Below are positions 35,508 to 43,825 of a stretch of 64,000 nucleotides of DNA, piece after piece. How positions within the stretch are numbered: position 1 is the first letter of the stretch; every line of letters begins with the position of its first letter. The DNA is taken from assembly GCF_013359935.1 (NCBI RefSeq), contig NZ_JABMCB010000177.1, positions 1 to 64,000 of the forward strand. Reading direction: 5' to 3'. Both the position numbers and the translations under genes were made by a program. Source of the DNA: Paenibacillus xylanilyticus (GTDB taxonomy: Bacteria > Bacillota > Bacilli > Paenibacillales > Paenibacillaceae). The notes under the pieces were generated by a model. The model was not told the DNA's origin. It made no database searches and saw only the letters and a list, made by a program, of their open reading frames with translations.

Positions 35508-35611
35508 GGGTTGTCCCCCTCCTGGTCTGAATCGAATTCATCTAGAATCAGGGTATGATGACAAAACCAGGAATATGACATCCGGGATAACCTCACATCA
35601 CATGCTGGACC

Positions 35612-35648
35612 AAAAAAGCTCTCCCGTCAAAACCGCCGGTGAGAGCTT
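35612..35648 (-). terminator. Terminator after fur
   Basis: On the minus strand GCTCTC and GAGAGC arms flank an inner ACCGGCGG/TTTTGACGG segment, followed by TTTTTT. It lies 15 bp beyond the fur stop. Confidence 0.8.
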
Positions 35649-35662
35649 GAAGATATGCTATG

Positions 35663-36130
35663 TTATTCTTCATCTTTGGGCTTCTGGTCATTTTTAGCTT
35701 TGCAACGGTAACAAATCCCATGAAAATCCAGACGGTGATCTACTACCGAAAAGTTAAATTCCCGCTCCAGACGCTCTTCAAGCGGTCCAAGCCAGTCTTC
35801 ACGTATTTCATCCATACTTCCGCATTGAACGCAGATTAAGTGATGATGGTGATGCTTGGATGTATCTCCGCGCAGATCATAACGCGCTACACCGTCGCCG
35901 AAGTTGATTTTCTCTACAACATGCAGCTCACTCAGCAGTTCGAGGGTACGGTACACGGTTGCCAGACCGATTTCGGGAGCTTTTTCTTTAACGAGCATGA
36001 ATACGTCTTCCGCGCTCAGATGATCTTCTTCATTCTCAAGAAGTACTCTTACGGTGGCTTCCCGCTGGGGCGTTAATTTATAACCTTGGGACTGTAGTTG
36101 CTGCTTAATTTTATCGATCCGTGCTTCCAT
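35663..36130 (-). CDS. fur: Ferric uptake regulator Fur
   Basis: Iron-dependent repressor. 155 residues. Winged helix (about 1-85, GLATVYRTLELL recognition region), the metal-binding HHHHHLICVQCG (about 91-102) and a second CXXC (CYRC, about 142-145) for the structural zinc. The His cluster and two CXXC pairs fit Fur/PerR; the position between yqzK and spoIIM is that of B. subtilis fur, so Fur rather than PerR or Zur is preferred. Confidence 0.93.
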   Translation of the reverse strand: MEARIDKIKQQLQSQGYKLTPQREATVRVLLENEEDHLSAEDVFMLVKEKAPEIGLATVYRTLELLSELHVVEKINFGDGVARYDLRGDTSKHHHHHLICVQCGSMDEIREDWLGPLEERLEREFNFSVVDHRLDFHGICYRCKAKNDQKPKDEE

Positions 36131-36184
36131 TTTCTCCCTCCCCCTAGGAAATCACTGCACACTGCAACTTAACCCACTTCTTTC

Positions 36185-36214
36185 ATTATAGGGGGAGTGC
36201 GTAATTAAAGTCAA
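36185..36214 (-). promoter_or_regulatory. Sigma-A promoter of fur
   Basis: On the minus strand TTGACT (plus 36209-36214) and a perfect TATAAT (plus 36185-36190) are 18 bp apart, 55 bp before the fur start. I see no full Fur box on it. Confidence 0.75.
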
Positions 36215-36237
36215 CATTTTACACTATCCGGTGCGTG

Positions 36238-36867
36238 CTACGCGGGCAGCAGCATTGGCGTAACCCAGCGCATCATTGCAGGTGTTATCCATGTTTCAAA
36301 AGACGCAACACCTAACAGCAGTCCAGCCATAACCAGAGTTAGCAGCACATAAGAAGCAAATGGCCTTTGTCCACCTGGTGTGCGCTGCATGAGAACACGA
36401 TTCCGAATGATATATAAGGAAAAAGTCATGGCCGACACACTGCAGATCAGCAGTACCGGGATAACGAATAAATTATGCGGTGCAACGGATACCAGGGCAA
36501 ACAGCAGCCCTTTCCAGGAATACTGTCCAACGAGATATCCAACGGTAAATCCAATTAGCACTCCTTTAAGAAAATCCAGAACCAGTATTCCTGGCAATCC
36601 GATGACGGATAGGCCCAGAACCCAGATGAGACCCACCCACTTCAAATGAAGTATCGCAATATCCCAATAGGTTCCGGATTCGATCACCTGGCCATTATGC
36701 TGGACTGTCATAAAAAAATTGCCCAGATATCCCTCCAGATCCTGTCGTTGTTCAAGAGACAGGGCATTAACCATCAAGGCGCCAAAAATGACACCGACCA
36801 GAAACAAGACAGCCACAAATACATATAACGAGGTTTGACCTTTGAACGTGAAGTAGGAAGAACGCAT
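36238..36867 (-). CDS. spoIIM: Stage II sporulation protein M
   Basis: Membrane scaffold of the SpoIIDMP engulfment complex; it holds the peptidoglycan enzymes at the septum in the mother cell. 209 residues with five hydrophobic segments and the conserved LPGILVLDFLKGVLIGFTVGY (about 92-112) and PHNLFVIP. I start at MRSSYF (ATG 36867), preceded by AAAGGGG; an ATG ten codons upstream (36897) is possible. Confidence 0.93.
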   Translation of the reverse strand: MRSSYFTFKGQTSLYVFVAVLFLVGVIFGALMVNALSLEQRQDLEGYLGNFFMTVQHNGQVIESGTYWDIAILHLKWVGLIWVLGLSVIGLPGILVLDFLKGVLIGFTVGYLVGQYSWKGLLFALVSVAPHNLFVIPVLLICSVSAMTFSLYIIRNRVLMQRTPGGQRPFASYVLLTLVMAGLLLGVASFETWITPAMMRWVTPMLLPA

Positions 36868-36999
36868 ACAGGTACGAGTCCCCTTTCCGGTTATCATGCT
36901 GCAGGATTCCTAAGAAATCCACACAGTCATTCTATGAACCGGAGTTCGTGCGTATGACTCCTTGTCCAGATCCCGCCCTGTACTTTCAGTCTTTCTGTG

Positions 37000-38214
37000 T
37001 TACTCTGCGCCTTTACCGGAAACTTTGCCGTAGGTTCCCCCGCCTCCGGATGACAACTCCAGTCGTCCGTTTCGTGCAGCAGCGATAAGACCTGCCAGTA
37101 CTGGGCCAACTACTCCTGCAAGCTCTTCTTCACTTGTACGATGAAGCACGTTCATTTCCGTTCCGAAGTGTTCCAGCAGCTGGCGCAGCTTGGCCTTGCC
37201 CAGGCCCGGGATAAACTCGAGTGGCACCTGATAGTGATAGGGTGGCCTGTATGCAGGTACATGTGGACTTTCCCGGTCTGCTATGGCCAGTATCCGGTCC
37301 AGTACGCCCTGCACAAGCTTCGTACTGCCACAATAGGGGCATCGTTCCGCCGACATTGACTGTTCATCCAGGATGCTGCCACAGGCTGCACAATACGTGC
37401 GGTGGTATTTGCCAAGTCTCGGGTTCAACCCGTAATTGGCTGCGATCCTTCTTCCTCTCTCCCCCTTCAGTGCCATGCTGAATTCATCAAAAGAAGGATG
37501 GGCCAAGTGCAGCTCATTATATTCCCGCCCGATTTTGCCAAGGGAATGCGCATCCGAATTGGTTAGAAAAGGAAGCTGATCTAGCTCCTGAATATAGCTG
37601 GCCATGGATGAATCAGAGCTTAATCCCAGCTCCACGGCATCGATCAGACTTGTATCCAGCACATCTGCCATACGTGGAGCTGTGCTGCCATATATGCCTT
37701 TGTGAGGTGTAAAAGCATGTGCGGGCACAATGAGTCCACCACGGGCCTTAATCTCAGCCTGCATCTCAAGGGAAGAAACATACACCCGTTGTGAGCTGAG
37801 GTTTACATTTTTCATATAACGCTTCATCCACTCCGTGAAAGACTTCATCGTATTTAAATCACGGAAATAGGCCAGCATATGATATTCCCGCATCTCCGGT
37901 TCGCGCAGTTCCAGCTCCGTACCGAGCAGAATTGTTGTGTCCTGGTAAGCAATGCCTCCATCCTTCAGTTCGGACATCGTACCGTTCTCCAGCAACTGCT
38001 CGATATCCATCTGAACAACCGGAGAATGGCAGTCTATGACACCCAGCAGATGAATACCTTTGCGATCTGACGCCTCACGAGCAATATTCTCAAAGGTCAA
38101 ATCCCTACTGCCGCTGATTTTAACAGCTTCACCACGGGACGTACGCCCAATGTGGATATGCAGGTCTGCATAACAAGACTCCCATGAAGCGGAAGTTGCC
38201 TGTTGATCTACCAT
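37000..38214 (-). CDS. yqxK: Endonuclease Q-like PHP-family nuclease (YqxK)
   Basis: About 404 residues. An N-terminal PHP phosphoesterase domain (DLHIHIGRT, about 17-25; later DCHSP, HAFTPHKGIYG and NSDAHSLG metal ligands), a four-cysteine zinc module (CAACG...CPYCG, about 285-310) and a C-terminal helix-hairpin-helix-like segment (FIPGLGKAKLRQLLE, about 345). This order matches endonuclease Q, which nicks 5' of deaminated bases and abasic sites in archaea and some Bacillus. The start at ATG 38212-38214 is 2 bp after the nudF stop; a longer frame from 38250 would overlap nudF. Biochemical role here is by family. Confidence 0.85.
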   Translation of the reverse strand: MVDQQATSASWESCYADLHIHIGRTSRGEAVKISGSRDLTFENIAREASDRKGIHLLGVIDCHSPVVQMDIEQLLENGTMSELKDGGIAYQDTTILLGTELELREPEMREYHMLAYFRDLNTMKSFTEWMKRYMKNVNLSSQRVYVSSLEMQAEIKARGGLIVPAHAFTPHKGIYGSTAPRMADVLDTSLIDAVELGLSSDSSMASYIQELDQLPFLTNSDAHSLGKIGREYNELHLAHPSFDEFSMALKGERGRRIAANYGLNPRLGKYHRTYCAACGSILDEQSMSAERCPYCGSTKLVQGVLDRILAIADRESPHVPAYRPPYHYQVPLEFIPGLGKAKLRQLLEHFGTEMNVLHRTSEEELAGVVGPVLAGLIAAARNGRLELSSGGGGTYGKVSGKGAE

Positions 38215-38216
38215 CG

Positions 38217-38801
38217 TTAAAACCGCCCTGTCGTTCTGTAGATATCCCATGCATACACAGCCATCATCGTTTTGGCATCACTGATCCGATTCTGATCCAT
38301 GAGCTGATAGGCTTCTTCAAGCGTAATTTCAGATACTTCAAGAAATTCATCTTCATCCAGTGCCATGTCTCCAGCTTCCAATTCCTCGGCGATATACAAG
38401 TGAATGATCTCGTCCGCAAACCCCGGCGATGTATAAAACGAACGCAGATGACGCAGCGACTTGGCTACATAACCAGTTTCTTCGCGTAACTCGCGTGCTG
38501 CTGCAATCTCCGGTTCTTCTCCGGGATCGAGTTTACCTGCCGGTATCTCCACTTCGGTACGCCCCATCGCCTGACGATACTGATCCACCACCAGCATACG
38601 ATCTCCGTTCAAGGCAAGTACAGCTACAGCCCCAGGGTGACGGATAATTTCACGCGTTGCCGTTTGTCCATTGGGCAGCTTGACAGTATCAACCTGAAGA
38701 GAAATGACTTTACCCTCGAAGATCGGCTTGGTGGAGACGGTTACTTCATCCAGCTTGGGGTTAGACGGGTGCGCTGAGCGGTTTTGGTTAGTTTGATTCA
38801 T
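38217..38801 (-). CDS. nudF: ADP-ribose pyrophosphatase NudF
   Basis: Nudix hydrolase splitting ADP-ribose to AMP and ribose 5-phosphate. 194 residues with a complete Nudix box GKLDPGEEPEIAAARELREETG (read as two pieces, about 88-110) and the family motif SPGFADEIIHLY (about 124-135). It lies directly upstream of the endonuclease-Q-like gene, with which it is co-transcribed. Confidence 0.93.
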   Translation of the reverse strand: MNQTNQNRSAHPSNPKLDEVTVSTKPIFEGKVISLQVDTVKLPNGQTATREIIRHPGAVAVLALNGDRMLVVDQYRQAMGRTEVEIPAGKLDPGEEPEIAAARELREETGYVAKSLRHLRSFYTSPGFADEIIHLYIAEELEAGDMALDEDEFLEVSEITLEEAYQLMDQNRISDAKTMMAVYAWDIYRTTGRF

Positions 38802-38923
38802 ATATGTTCAACTCCACTTCTTTTGGATTTTTTATCTATCGCACGTATAAACCTCTGTTTTTGTGCATATCGTGAGCCTATAGCGTATTCAAAAAAATAT
38901 AAAACTAATCAGGGGGATATTCA

Positions 38924-39058
38924 ATGAACAGTTATGTGACGCCGCAATCGGTACATGTAGTCGGACAAGCCCGTCAAGTTCAGCTTATACTGAAACAGTG
39001 GTTGCGTGAATGGGGTCCTGATGCCAAACTAAGCGATTTGATTGCTGGACGTAAATAA
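38924..39058 (+). CDS. mciZ: Z-ring inhibitor peptide MciZ
   Basis: 44-residue frame, ATG after AGGGGGAT. The peptide contains SVHVVGQARQVQLILKQW, which aligns with the VVLVGKAWEIRAKLKEY region of the 40-residue B. subtilis MciZ; the C-terminal KLSDLI parallels YVKDWI. MciZ binds FtsZ and stops mother-cell division during sporulation. A GCATATC (38860s) and a CGTATTCA (about 38885) upstream loosely recall sigma-E elements, but spacing is off. Divergent from nudF, as an independent unit. Confidence 0.85.
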   Translation: MNSYVTPQSVHVVGQARQVQLILKQWLREWGPDAKLSDLIAGRK

Positions 39059-39103
39059 TTTCTGTTTACACCCACATCTCCCATGAAATATAACATGAAT
39101 TTG

Positions 39104-39144
39104 CAAAAAGTCCGAATCCGATGCAAACCGGGTCCGGACTTTTG
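39104..39144. terminator. Bidirectional terminator between mciZ and the M20 peptidase
   Basis: AAAAGTCCG and CGGACTTTT are perfect arms around 18-20 bases. T runs follow on both strands (TTTT on plus, TTTTT on minus), so it can end both convergent genes. Confidence 0.8.
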
Positions 39145-39186
39145 CCTAATAGGTGTATGCTATGCAGCATGTCCCCTTACATCAAC

Positions 39187-40320
39187 TTATTTGTTGCCCG
39201 AAGCTGTTTCCTGAATGATGGCTACAACAACCTGGGACAGTTTTACGATATCATCAGCACGAATGCGTTCTTTTGTCGTATGAATATCTTCATATCCTAC
39301 GGCCAAATTCACGGTCGGAATGTTGAAACCGTTAAAGATGTTGGCATCACTGCCTCCACCCGAAGCAAAAGTACTTGTCTCCAGCCCCAGGCTGCGAATG
39401 GCACGCTGTGCAAGCTGGACAACTTCATGCTCATCATGGAATCCAAACGCCGGATACAGAATCTCACTGCGGAATTCAGCCGTTGCACCGTATTTGCGGC
39501 AGGTTGTTTCCAGGGCTTCACGCATTTGGGCAATTTGCTTTTCCACTTTCTCCTGAACAATACTGCGTGCTTCTGCTTCAATCTGTACAAAATCACAAAC
39601 GACGTTAAGAGCGGATCCGCCCTGGAACTTGCCAATATTCGCTGTGGTCTCGTCATCGATCCGTCCCAGCGTCATTGCTGCGATAGCTTTGGCCGCCACT
39701 TGAATGGCACTGATGCCATCTTCGGGGTTGACCCCCGCATGTGCGGATTTTCCATAGATGTTCATCTGGATCTCGGCTCTCGCTGGGGCAGCTACACAAA
39801 TCGTACCCACGGCACCATTGGAATCGAGTGCATAACCGAACTCAGCCTCAATATCTTTTGGATTCATCGCGCGAGCGCCAACCAGACCGGATTCTTCACC
39901 AACGGTAATGACGAACTGGATTTTTCCATGTGGAATTTTATTCTCTTGGATAGCACGAATGGCTTCAAGCAGTGCAGCAATCCCTGCCTTGTCATCTGCA
40001 CCCAGTATCGTCGTTCCATCACTGCGAATCCAGCCGTCTTCTCCGAGCTCGGGTTTAATCCCTTGTCCAGGGGTTACCGTATCCATGTGGCATGTAAAAA
40101 AGATCGGCGCCGCCTCCAATGCACCATCCGCTTCCCAGGTAACCACCAGGTTTCCCGCGCCATGCCCGGTTTTCTCCTTGGTATCATCCTCATATACGCT
40201 AAGACCCAGCTGGGTAAATTGTTCCTTCAATACGTTAGAAATGTTTTGTTCATTTTTCGTTTCACTGTCGATCTGCACCAGTTCCATAAACTGATCTACG
40301 ACACGCTGCTGCTTAATCAT
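39187..40320 (-). CDS. yqjE: M20-family tripeptidase-like metallopeptidase (YqjE)
   Basis: 377 residues. Zinc-peptidase motifs of the M20/PepT-like family: TCHMDTVTPG (about 75-84, first metal His and Asp), GADDKAGIA (about 107, second Asp), GEESGLVGA (about 142, catalytic Glu pair) and LDSNG. A dimerisation domain (about 180-290, SAHAGVNPEDG) follows. Start ATG 40318-40320, 8 bases after GGGAGG. Substrate likely tri- or dipeptides; no experimental basis. Confidence 0.9.
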   Translation of the reverse strand: MIKQQRVVDQFMELVQIDSETKNEQNISNVLKEQFTQLGLSVYEDDTKEKTGHGAGNLVVTWEADGALEAAPIFFTCHMDTVTPGQGIKPELGEDGWIRSDGTTILGADDKAGIAALLEAIRAIQENKIPHGKIQFVITVGEESGLVGARAMNPKDIEAEFGYALDSNGAVGTICVAAPARAEIQMNIYGKSAHAGVNPEDGISAIQVAAKAIAAMTLGRIDDETTANIGKFQGGSALNVVCDFVQIEAEARSIVQEKVEKQIAQMREALETTCRKYGATAEFRSEILYPAFGFHDEHEVVQLAQRAIRSLGLETSTFASGGGSDANIFNGFNIPTVNLAVGYEDIHTTKERIRADDIVKLSQVVVAIIQETASGNK

Positions 40321-40404
40321 AGGACTTTCCTCCCTCTCGTGGATACGGTACAATACAATTAATATGCTTGTTTACTTTTCATTGTTGAAAGGAGTTCTCT
40401 CTTC

Positions 40405-40506
40405 ATGCAAAAAAAGAAATGGTTCAAAATCGTGATCTATCTGATGCTGATCGCCATGATCGGGTCCACCCTTTTCATCGCGCTTGAACCTCTACTGTTT
40501 GGATAG
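40405..40506 (+). CDS. prli42: Stressosome-associated miniprotein Prli42
   Basis: 33-residue frame, ATG 7-8 bases after AAAGGAG. A lysine-rich start (MQKKKWFK) is followed by one transmembrane helix (IVIYLMLIAMIGSTLFIAL). This pattern, a basic head plus VIYLMLxxMxxSTL, is that of Prli42, first described in Listeria as the membrane anchor that links the stressosome protein RsbR to the membrane. Position beside yqjE is also typical in Bacillales. No rsb genes are in the window. Confidence 0.8.
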   Translation: MQKKKWFKIVIYLMLIAMIGSTLFIALEPLLFG

Positions 40507-40532
40507 AATTTGAAGCCTTTGACTGTCTGAAT

Positions 40533-41240
40533 CTAGAGACGGGCAATGGCTTCTTTTTCCGTGATCCAGGTGATCTCATATGGAAAAATGCGGCCGAAGT
40601 ACGGAACAATTTGCTGTGCAACTTGCTCTACGGTGTAGGTTCTGCCAGTGATGTCCTCCAGAGAGGTCACACCGTACTGCTCGATACCACAAGGAACAAT
40701 CCCCTGAAAGCCTTCATGCTGAATGCCTGAGGTAATGTTAAAAGCAAACCCATGACTCGTCACGAAGCCGCGCCGATGTTTACAGCGGTTGAATTTCACC
40801 CCGATCGCAGCAATTTTCATATCGCCAACCCACACACCTGTATAAGCTTCTTTCCGGCCTGCCTCAATCCCCTCATCTGCCAGATAATCAATAATTACCT
40901 GTTCCAGTCTGCGCAAATATCCGTGTAGATCGAGCGCCTCATCACGACCGAGAATCAGCAGCGGATAACCCACAAGCTGGCCTGGACCATGATAAGTAAT
41001 ATCACCGCCACGGTCTATTTGAAACAAAGTGATGCCCTTTGCATCCAGTTCGTCCTGACTGAGAAGCAGATGCTCAGGATGGTTTTGTGATCCGATCGTG
41101 TACGTCGGTGGATGCTGCAGCAGAAGCATCTGCTCCACACCCTCACCTTCGTCCAGCTGCTGTACAATTGCTTTTTGGCGGTTCCAAGCCTGTTCATAAT
41201 CAAGCATCGGTACGTATGTAACATCCAGCGGCTTGTTCAT
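40533..41240 (-). CDS. lipB: Octanoyltransferase LipB
   Basis: Transfers octanoyl groups from acyl carrier protein to lipoyl domains. 235 residues. Motifs DRGGDITYHGPGQLVGYP (about 77-94), AAIGVKFNR with the catalytic Lys, and the catalytic Cys in GIVPCGI (about 175) identify LipB, not LipM/LipL, which is notable because B. subtilis lacks LipB. Start ATG 41238-41240 after GGGGAAAT. It follows bkdB, whose product needs lipoylation. Confidence 0.93.
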   Translation of the reverse strand: MNKPLDVTYVPMLDYEQAWNRQKAIVQQLDEGEGVEQMLLLQHPPTYTIGSQNHPEHLLLSQDELDAKGITLFQIDRGGDITYHGPGQLVGYPLLILGRDEALDLHGYLRRLEQVIIDYLADEGIEAGRKEAYTGVWVGDMKIAAIGVKFNRCKHRRGFVTSHGFAFNITSGIQHEGFQGIVPCGIEQYGVTSLEDITGRTYTVEQVAQQIVPYFGRIFPYEITWITEKEAIARL

Positions 41241-41357
41241 GATTTCCCCACACCCTTCTGCTTCATTGTCCATAGATTATCCGAGCGTTTAACCGCAGAC
41301 AGCGGGAAAAGTGCACGGCCATCGGCACATACACTTTCCCTTGAGACACCTATTTCA

Positions 41358-42761
41358 TTAATACACCTTGGTTTCCATATTGTATCCTTCAAGATTTTCC
41401 TTGACACGCTGAAGGAACCTGCCGCAGATGACTCCATCCAGAATACGATGATCCAGAGACAGACACAGATTGGCCATCGAACGAACAGCAATCATATCGT
41501 TAATGACTACAGGCTTCTTGACGATGGATTCAAATGTAAGGATTGCAGCCTGAGGATAGTTGATAATCGGCTGCGACAGGATCGAACCAAACGATCCGGT
41601 ATTATTGACCGTAAACGTTCCACCCTGCATATGATCCAGCTTCAGCGTACCTTCACGGGTTTTGCGAGCCAGGTCCTCAATTTCACGGGCCAAACCTGCG
41701 ATATTACGCTGATCCGCATGCTTGATAACTGGCGTCAATACAGAGTCCTCTGTACCTACTGCCATAGACAGGTTAATATCCCGTTTAACGATAATTTTGT
41801 CAACAGCCCAAACCGAGTTCATGATCGGGTAATCCTTGATGGCATTAACGACACCCTTCATCATGAAGGAGAGATAGGTCAGATTAATGCCTTCCTTACG
41901 CTTGAACTCATCCTTAAGCTTGTTACGCAGCATCACGAGATTGGTTACATCCACTTCAATCATGGTCCATGCATGTGGAATTTCCGATACACTTTGACGC
42001 ATATTCCGGGCGATCGCATTACGCACAGGGGTAACATCGATAAAATATTCCGATCTTCCCTGCCCGCCACCTTCCACTTCAATCTGCGGGATTTTCGGAG
42101 ATTCGGTCAGATGAATCCCTGAATGTCTCACGGGAACGCCTGCATCCGCCGCAGAGACAGCTTCTCTTGCGGACATTCCCGTTTCTCCACCACTTTTGTT
42201 CACTCCACTAAACGGTGAAGCGGATGCCGTAGCCGCAGAGGAAGACTGTGCAGACGGCGAACCCGTATGGCCTCCTTGAGCGATAACAGCCAGTACATCC
42301 TTGCGTGTGATGCGTCCGCCTGCTCCTGTGCCTTGAATGCTCTGCAAGTTCAGACCGTGCTCTGCTGCAAGTGACTGTACTGCAGGAGAATACCGATTAC
42401 GCATAGGCTGATTGGGATCATGGCCTACTGGAGTCACCGCTCCTTGCTGCACACTGTTCTGCTCAGAGACTTGCGTCACTTGCTCTTCCACTTGCTCATC
42501 GTCGGCAGCGGCTACCTGCATTCGGCAGATGGCTTCGCCAACAGCAATGGTCGTACCTTCTTCCACCAGAAGATCACCCATGATTCCATCAACGGTCGAC
42601 GGAATTTCTGCATTGACTTTATCGGTGATTACTTCACAGATCGGCTCGTATTGTTCAACCCGGTCGCCCGGTTTTTTTAACCATTTGCCAATGGTAGCCG
42701 AGACCAACGATTCTGCCAGCTGCGGCATAATGACCTCGATCCATTTCATACGTTCAGCCAT
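41358..42761 (-). CDS. bkdB: Branched-chain 2-oxoacid dehydrogenase E2 (lipoamide acyltransferase)
   Basis: Core enzyme of the BKDH complex that makes branched acyl-CoA primers for fatty acids. 467 residues. A single lipoyl domain with the modified Lys48 in ITDKVNAEIP, a peripheral-subunit-binding domain (YSPAVQSLAAEHGLNLQSI, about 122-140), a Ser/Ala-rich linker, then the acyltransferase domain ending in SLDHRILDG (His438, Asp442). Last gene of lpdV-bkdAA-bkdAB-bkdB. Confidence 0.95.
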   Translation of the reverse strand: MAERMKWIEVIMPQLAESLVSATIGKWLKKPGDRVEQYEPICEVITDKVNAEIPSTVDGIMGDLLVEEGTTIAVGEAICRMQVAAADDEQVEEQVTQVSEQNSVQQGAVTPVGHDPNQPMRNRYSPAVQSLAAEHGLNLQSIQGTGAGGRITRKDVLAVIAQGGHTGSPSAQSSSAATASASPFSGVNKSGGETGMSAREAVSAADAGVPVRHSGIHLTESPKIPQIEVEGGGQGRSEYFIDVTPVRNAIARNMRQSVSEIPHAWTMIEVDVTNLVMLRNKLKDEFKRKEGINLTYLSFMMKGVVNAIKDYPIMNSVWAVDKIIVKRDINLSMAVGTEDSVLTPVIKHADQRNIAGLAREIEDLARKTREGTLKLDHMQGGTFTVNNTGSFGSILSQPIINYPQAAILTFESIVKKPVVINDMIAVRSMANLCLSLDHRILDGVICGRFLQRVKENLEGYNMETKVY

Positions 42762-42836
42762 TTGTTATATCACTCCAAACTTTGCATTTAACCTTTTTTC
42801 GAATAGGTTGTCGAAACTTAATGGCACCAAACTGAA

Positions 42837-43823
42837 TTAATACTCTGCAAGTGCGCGCATGGCTTCCTTCGCTTTATCCTTGCTCAGCATGTAGAATTTC
42901 TCCAGTGTTGGGCTGATTGGCATTGCAGGTACGTCCGGTCCGCACAGGCGCTGGATTGGCGCATCCAGGTCGAACAGGCATTCCTCACTGATAATAGCTG
43001 CAACTTCGGCGCCGACACCACCTGTTTTGTTGTCTTCATGAACGATGAGTACCTTGCCTGTCTGACGCGCCGAAGCAATAATTGCTTCACGGTCAAGCGG
43101 CTGCAGCGTTCGCAGATCCAGGACGTGGGAAGTAATGCCCTCTTCACGCTCCAGCTCCTCCGCAGCCTGCATAACAAAATGCAACGGCTGGCTGTAACCG
43201 ATCACGGTAATATCCGCACCTTCACGAAGCACGTTTGCTTTGCCAATCGGAACGATGTAATCGTCCTCGGGTACATCCTCCTTAATCAGCTTGTAGCACT
43301 TTTTGTTCTCGAAGAAGAGTACCGGATCCGGATCACGAACGGCTGCCTTGAGCAGTCCCTTGGCATCGTATGCCGAATAAGGTGCAATGATTTTCAGCCC
43401 AGGTGTACCGAAGAAAATGGATTCCGGACATTGCGAATGGTACAATCCTCCGAAAATGCCTCCGCCAATTGGCGCACGGATGACAATTGGACAACTCCAG
43501 TCATTGTTGGAACGGTAACGGATTTTGGCCGCTTCACTGATAATCTGGTTCGTTGCCGGCAGCATAAAGTCTGAATACTGCATCTCCGCAATTGGCTTCA
43601 TGCCATACATGGCTGCCCCAATAGCTACCCCGGCAATGGCCGATTCGGACAAAGGTGTATCCATCACACGCATTTCGCCGAATTGCTCTTGCAAACCTTT
43701 GGTTGTGGTAAATACGCCGCCTTTTACACCGACGTCTTCCCCAAGTACAAAGACATTCTCGTCTCTCTCCATCTCTTCTTTCATCGCTAGACGGATCGCA
43801 TCAATATATTCCATAACCGCCAT
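42837..43823 (-). CDS. bkdAB: Branched-chain 2-oxoacid dehydrogenase E1 beta subunit
   Basis: 328 residues, transketolase-like pyrimidine-binding fold; FVLGEDVGVKGGVFTTTKGL (about 25-44) and the C-terminal transketolase domain (VIVHEDNKTGGVGAE, about 266). Pairs with the alpha subunit to bind thiamine diphosphate. Begins 2 bp after the bkdAA stop. Confidence 0.95.
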   Translation of the reverse strand: MAVMEYIDAIRLAMKEEMERDENVFVLGEDVGVKGGVFTTTKGLQEQFGEMRVMDTPLSESAIAGVAIGAAMYGMKPIAEMQYSDFMLPATNQIISEAAKIRYRSNNDWSCPIVIRAPIGGGIFGGLYHSQCPESIFFGTPGLKIIAPYSAYDAKGLLKAAVRDPDPVLFFENKKCYKLIKEDVPEDDYIVPIGKANVLREGADITVIGYSQPLHFVMQAAEELEREEGITSHVLDLRTLQPLDREAIIASARQTGKVLIVHEDNKTGGVGAEVAAIISEECLFDLDAPIQRLCGPDVPAMPISPTLEKFYMLSKDKAKEAMRALAEY

Positions 43824-43825
43824 GA

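Noticed and set aside
39121..40362. 413-codon plus-strand frame opposite the M20 peptidase gene
   Set aside because: Unusually long, but the minus-strand product has all peptidase motifs and the plus product is rich in Cys/His/Phe with no domain, typical of a shadow.
41112..42122. 336-codon plus-strand frame opposite lipB and bkdB
   Set aside because: It spans two well-supported minus-strand genes and the gap between them.
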